DNA of 6,682 bases from a bacterium (GTDB lineage: Bacteria; Bacteroidota; Ignavibacteria; Kapaibacteriales; UBA961). Location: assembly GCA_022844575.1 (NCBI GenBank), contig JALHLL010000193.1:1-6682 (forward strand), given 5' to 3'. Shown here piece by piece: positions 6,145 to 6,682 of this stretch. A model generated the notes under the pieces. The model saw only the letters and a program-made list of their open reading frames with translations. It did no database searches and was not told the DNA's origin. The first letter of the stretch is position 1, and each line of letters opens with the position of its first letter. The position numbers and the translations under genes are program-made.

Positions 6145-6179
6145 TATCTGCAGTTAAACAATGAATTGTTTGGCAGATA
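6145..6179 (+). other. Two-tier hairpin between paralogue 2 and gyrA
   Basis: An outer 7-bp stem TATCTGC/GCAGATA (6145-6151 with 6173-6179) and an inner stem AAACAA/TTGTTT (6156-6161 with 6166-6171) cap a TGAA loop. An asymmetric internal loop (AGTT against G) separates them. No T tract follows on either strand, so it is not a canonical intrinsic terminator. It lies 77 nt after the upstream stop codon and before the candidate gyrA promoter. It could stabilise or end the upstream mRNA, or serve as a binding site. The rest of the 6069-6289 spacer shows no credible gene. Confidence 0.5.
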
Positions 6180-6207
6180 TGACACAAAAGCGATCAGCAA
6201 AAATCCA

Positions 6208-6239
6208 TTCGGCTATCGCGTTAAAATTCCGTATTTTTG
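6208..6239 (+). promoter_or_regulatory. Candidate gyrA promoter (Bacteroidota type)
   Basis: TATTTTTG at 6232-6239 matches the Bacteroidota -7 consensus TAnnTTTG exactly. A weak -33-like TTCGG lies 19 nt upstream at 6208-6212. The predicted transcript start would fall near 6247, giving a leader of roughly 45 nt before the gyrA ATG. A small inverted repeat CTGCA/TGCAG (6244-6248 with 6252-6256) lies around that point. Confidence 0.4.
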
Positions 6240-6289
6240 CGTTCTGCATTGTGCAGCGTATTACTCACAACTAAGATAGTTACAACTCT

Positions 6290-6682
6290 ATGGCGATTAC
6301 TTCCGAGCGAATCCAGCAGGTCATGATGGAACAAGAGATGCGGGATTCGTATCTTGACTATTCCATGTCGGTTATAGTCTCTCGTGCCTTACCGGATGTG
6401 CGTGATGGTTTGAAACCCGTTCACCGTCGAATACTTTATGCTATGTCTGAATTGGGTTTATTGCCCAATCGTCCTTATAAAAAGTCTGCTCGTCTTGTAG
6501 GGGAGGTACTTGGTAAGTTTCACCCCCATGGCGATAGTTCTGTATATGATGCAATGGTTCGTTTGGCTCAGGAATGGTCAATGCGATATACATTGGTGGA
6601 TGGTCAGGGTAATTACGGTTCGGTGGATGGTGACCCACCTGCGGCTATGCGTTATACGGAAACACGTCTTGCCCATATTGCT
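6290..6682 (+). CDS. gyrA: DNA gyrase subunit A (5' part, truncated by window end)
   Basis: The breakage-reunion subunit of type IIA topoisomerase, which with GyrB introduces negative supercoils. 131 codons are present, from MAITSERIQQ to the window edge, with the frame open. Signatures seen are DYSMSVIVSRALPDVRDGLK (23-42), HRRILYAM (45-52), GEVLGKFHPHGDSSVYDAMV (71-90), VDGQGNYGS (103-111) and AAMRYTE (118-124). Numbering coincides with E. coli GyrA: the active-site tyrosine is Y122, and the quinolone-region residues are S83 and D87, the drug-sensitive-type state. The ATG has no visible Shine-Dalgarno. GyrA is favoured over ParC by HPHGDSSVYD and the overall match, although the distinguishing C-terminal domain is outside the window. 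Confidence 0.95.
   Translation, partial: MAITSERIQQVMMEQEMRDSYLDYSMSVIVSRALPDVRDGLKPVHRRILYAMSELGLLPNRPYKKSARLVGEVLGKFHPHGDSSVYDAMVRLAQEWSMRYTLVDGQGNYGSVDGDPPAAMRYTETRLAHIA

Noticed and set aside
6441..6638. Minus-strand open frame of 65 residues
   Set aside because: It is wholly antisense to the conserved gyrA coding sequence and shows no recognisable domain. It is a shadow frame.

Overview
The window looks like chromosomal DNA from the Bacteroidota/Chlorobiota (FCB) side of the bacterial tree. The evidence is an AT-rich composition, GyrA, Fmt and RdgB sequences that read like that group, mostly weak or absent Shine-Dalgarno sequences, and -7 elements of the type TAnnTTTG. A closer taxonomic placement is not supportable from sequence reading alone.

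Left half, minus strand (about 32-2643): glyceraldehyde-3-phosphate dehydrogenase (gap) is followed after 17 nt by a DinB-fold metal-binding protein, and then by methionyl-tRNA formyltransferase (fmt). A well-formed intrinsic-terminator hairpin sits between the DinB-like gene and fmt, ending 3 nt before the fmt start codon. A second intrinsic terminator closes fmt. The likely layout is therefore a gap-dinB transcript plus a separately initiated or attenuated fmt.

Right half, plus strand (2766-6682): the gap/rdgB divergent spacer (2644-2765) holds a perfect 8-bp hairpin and repeated ACGAA motifs. It is followed by rdgB (XTP/dITP pyrophosphatase), which overlaps a carboxymuconolactone-decarboxylase-like gene. 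Next comes a visibly more AT-rich accessory stretch (3999-6068): a DUF805 membrane protein and two tandem, overlapping paralogues. Both paralogues encode exported proteins that combine a degenerate FG-GAP/VCBS-like calcium loop, a conserved YIEHxGCC motif and a C-terminal SH3-like domain. The window ends in the first 131 codons of gyrA, which has a candidate promoter and an unexplained two-tier hairpin upstream.

The conserved genes are housekeeping functions: glycolysis, initiator tRNA formylation, nucleotide-pool sanitation and DNA supercoiling. The least described part is the pair of secreted paralogues with their DUF805 neighbour. Their function is unknown. No mobile element, CRISPR array, tRNA or rRNA was seen.
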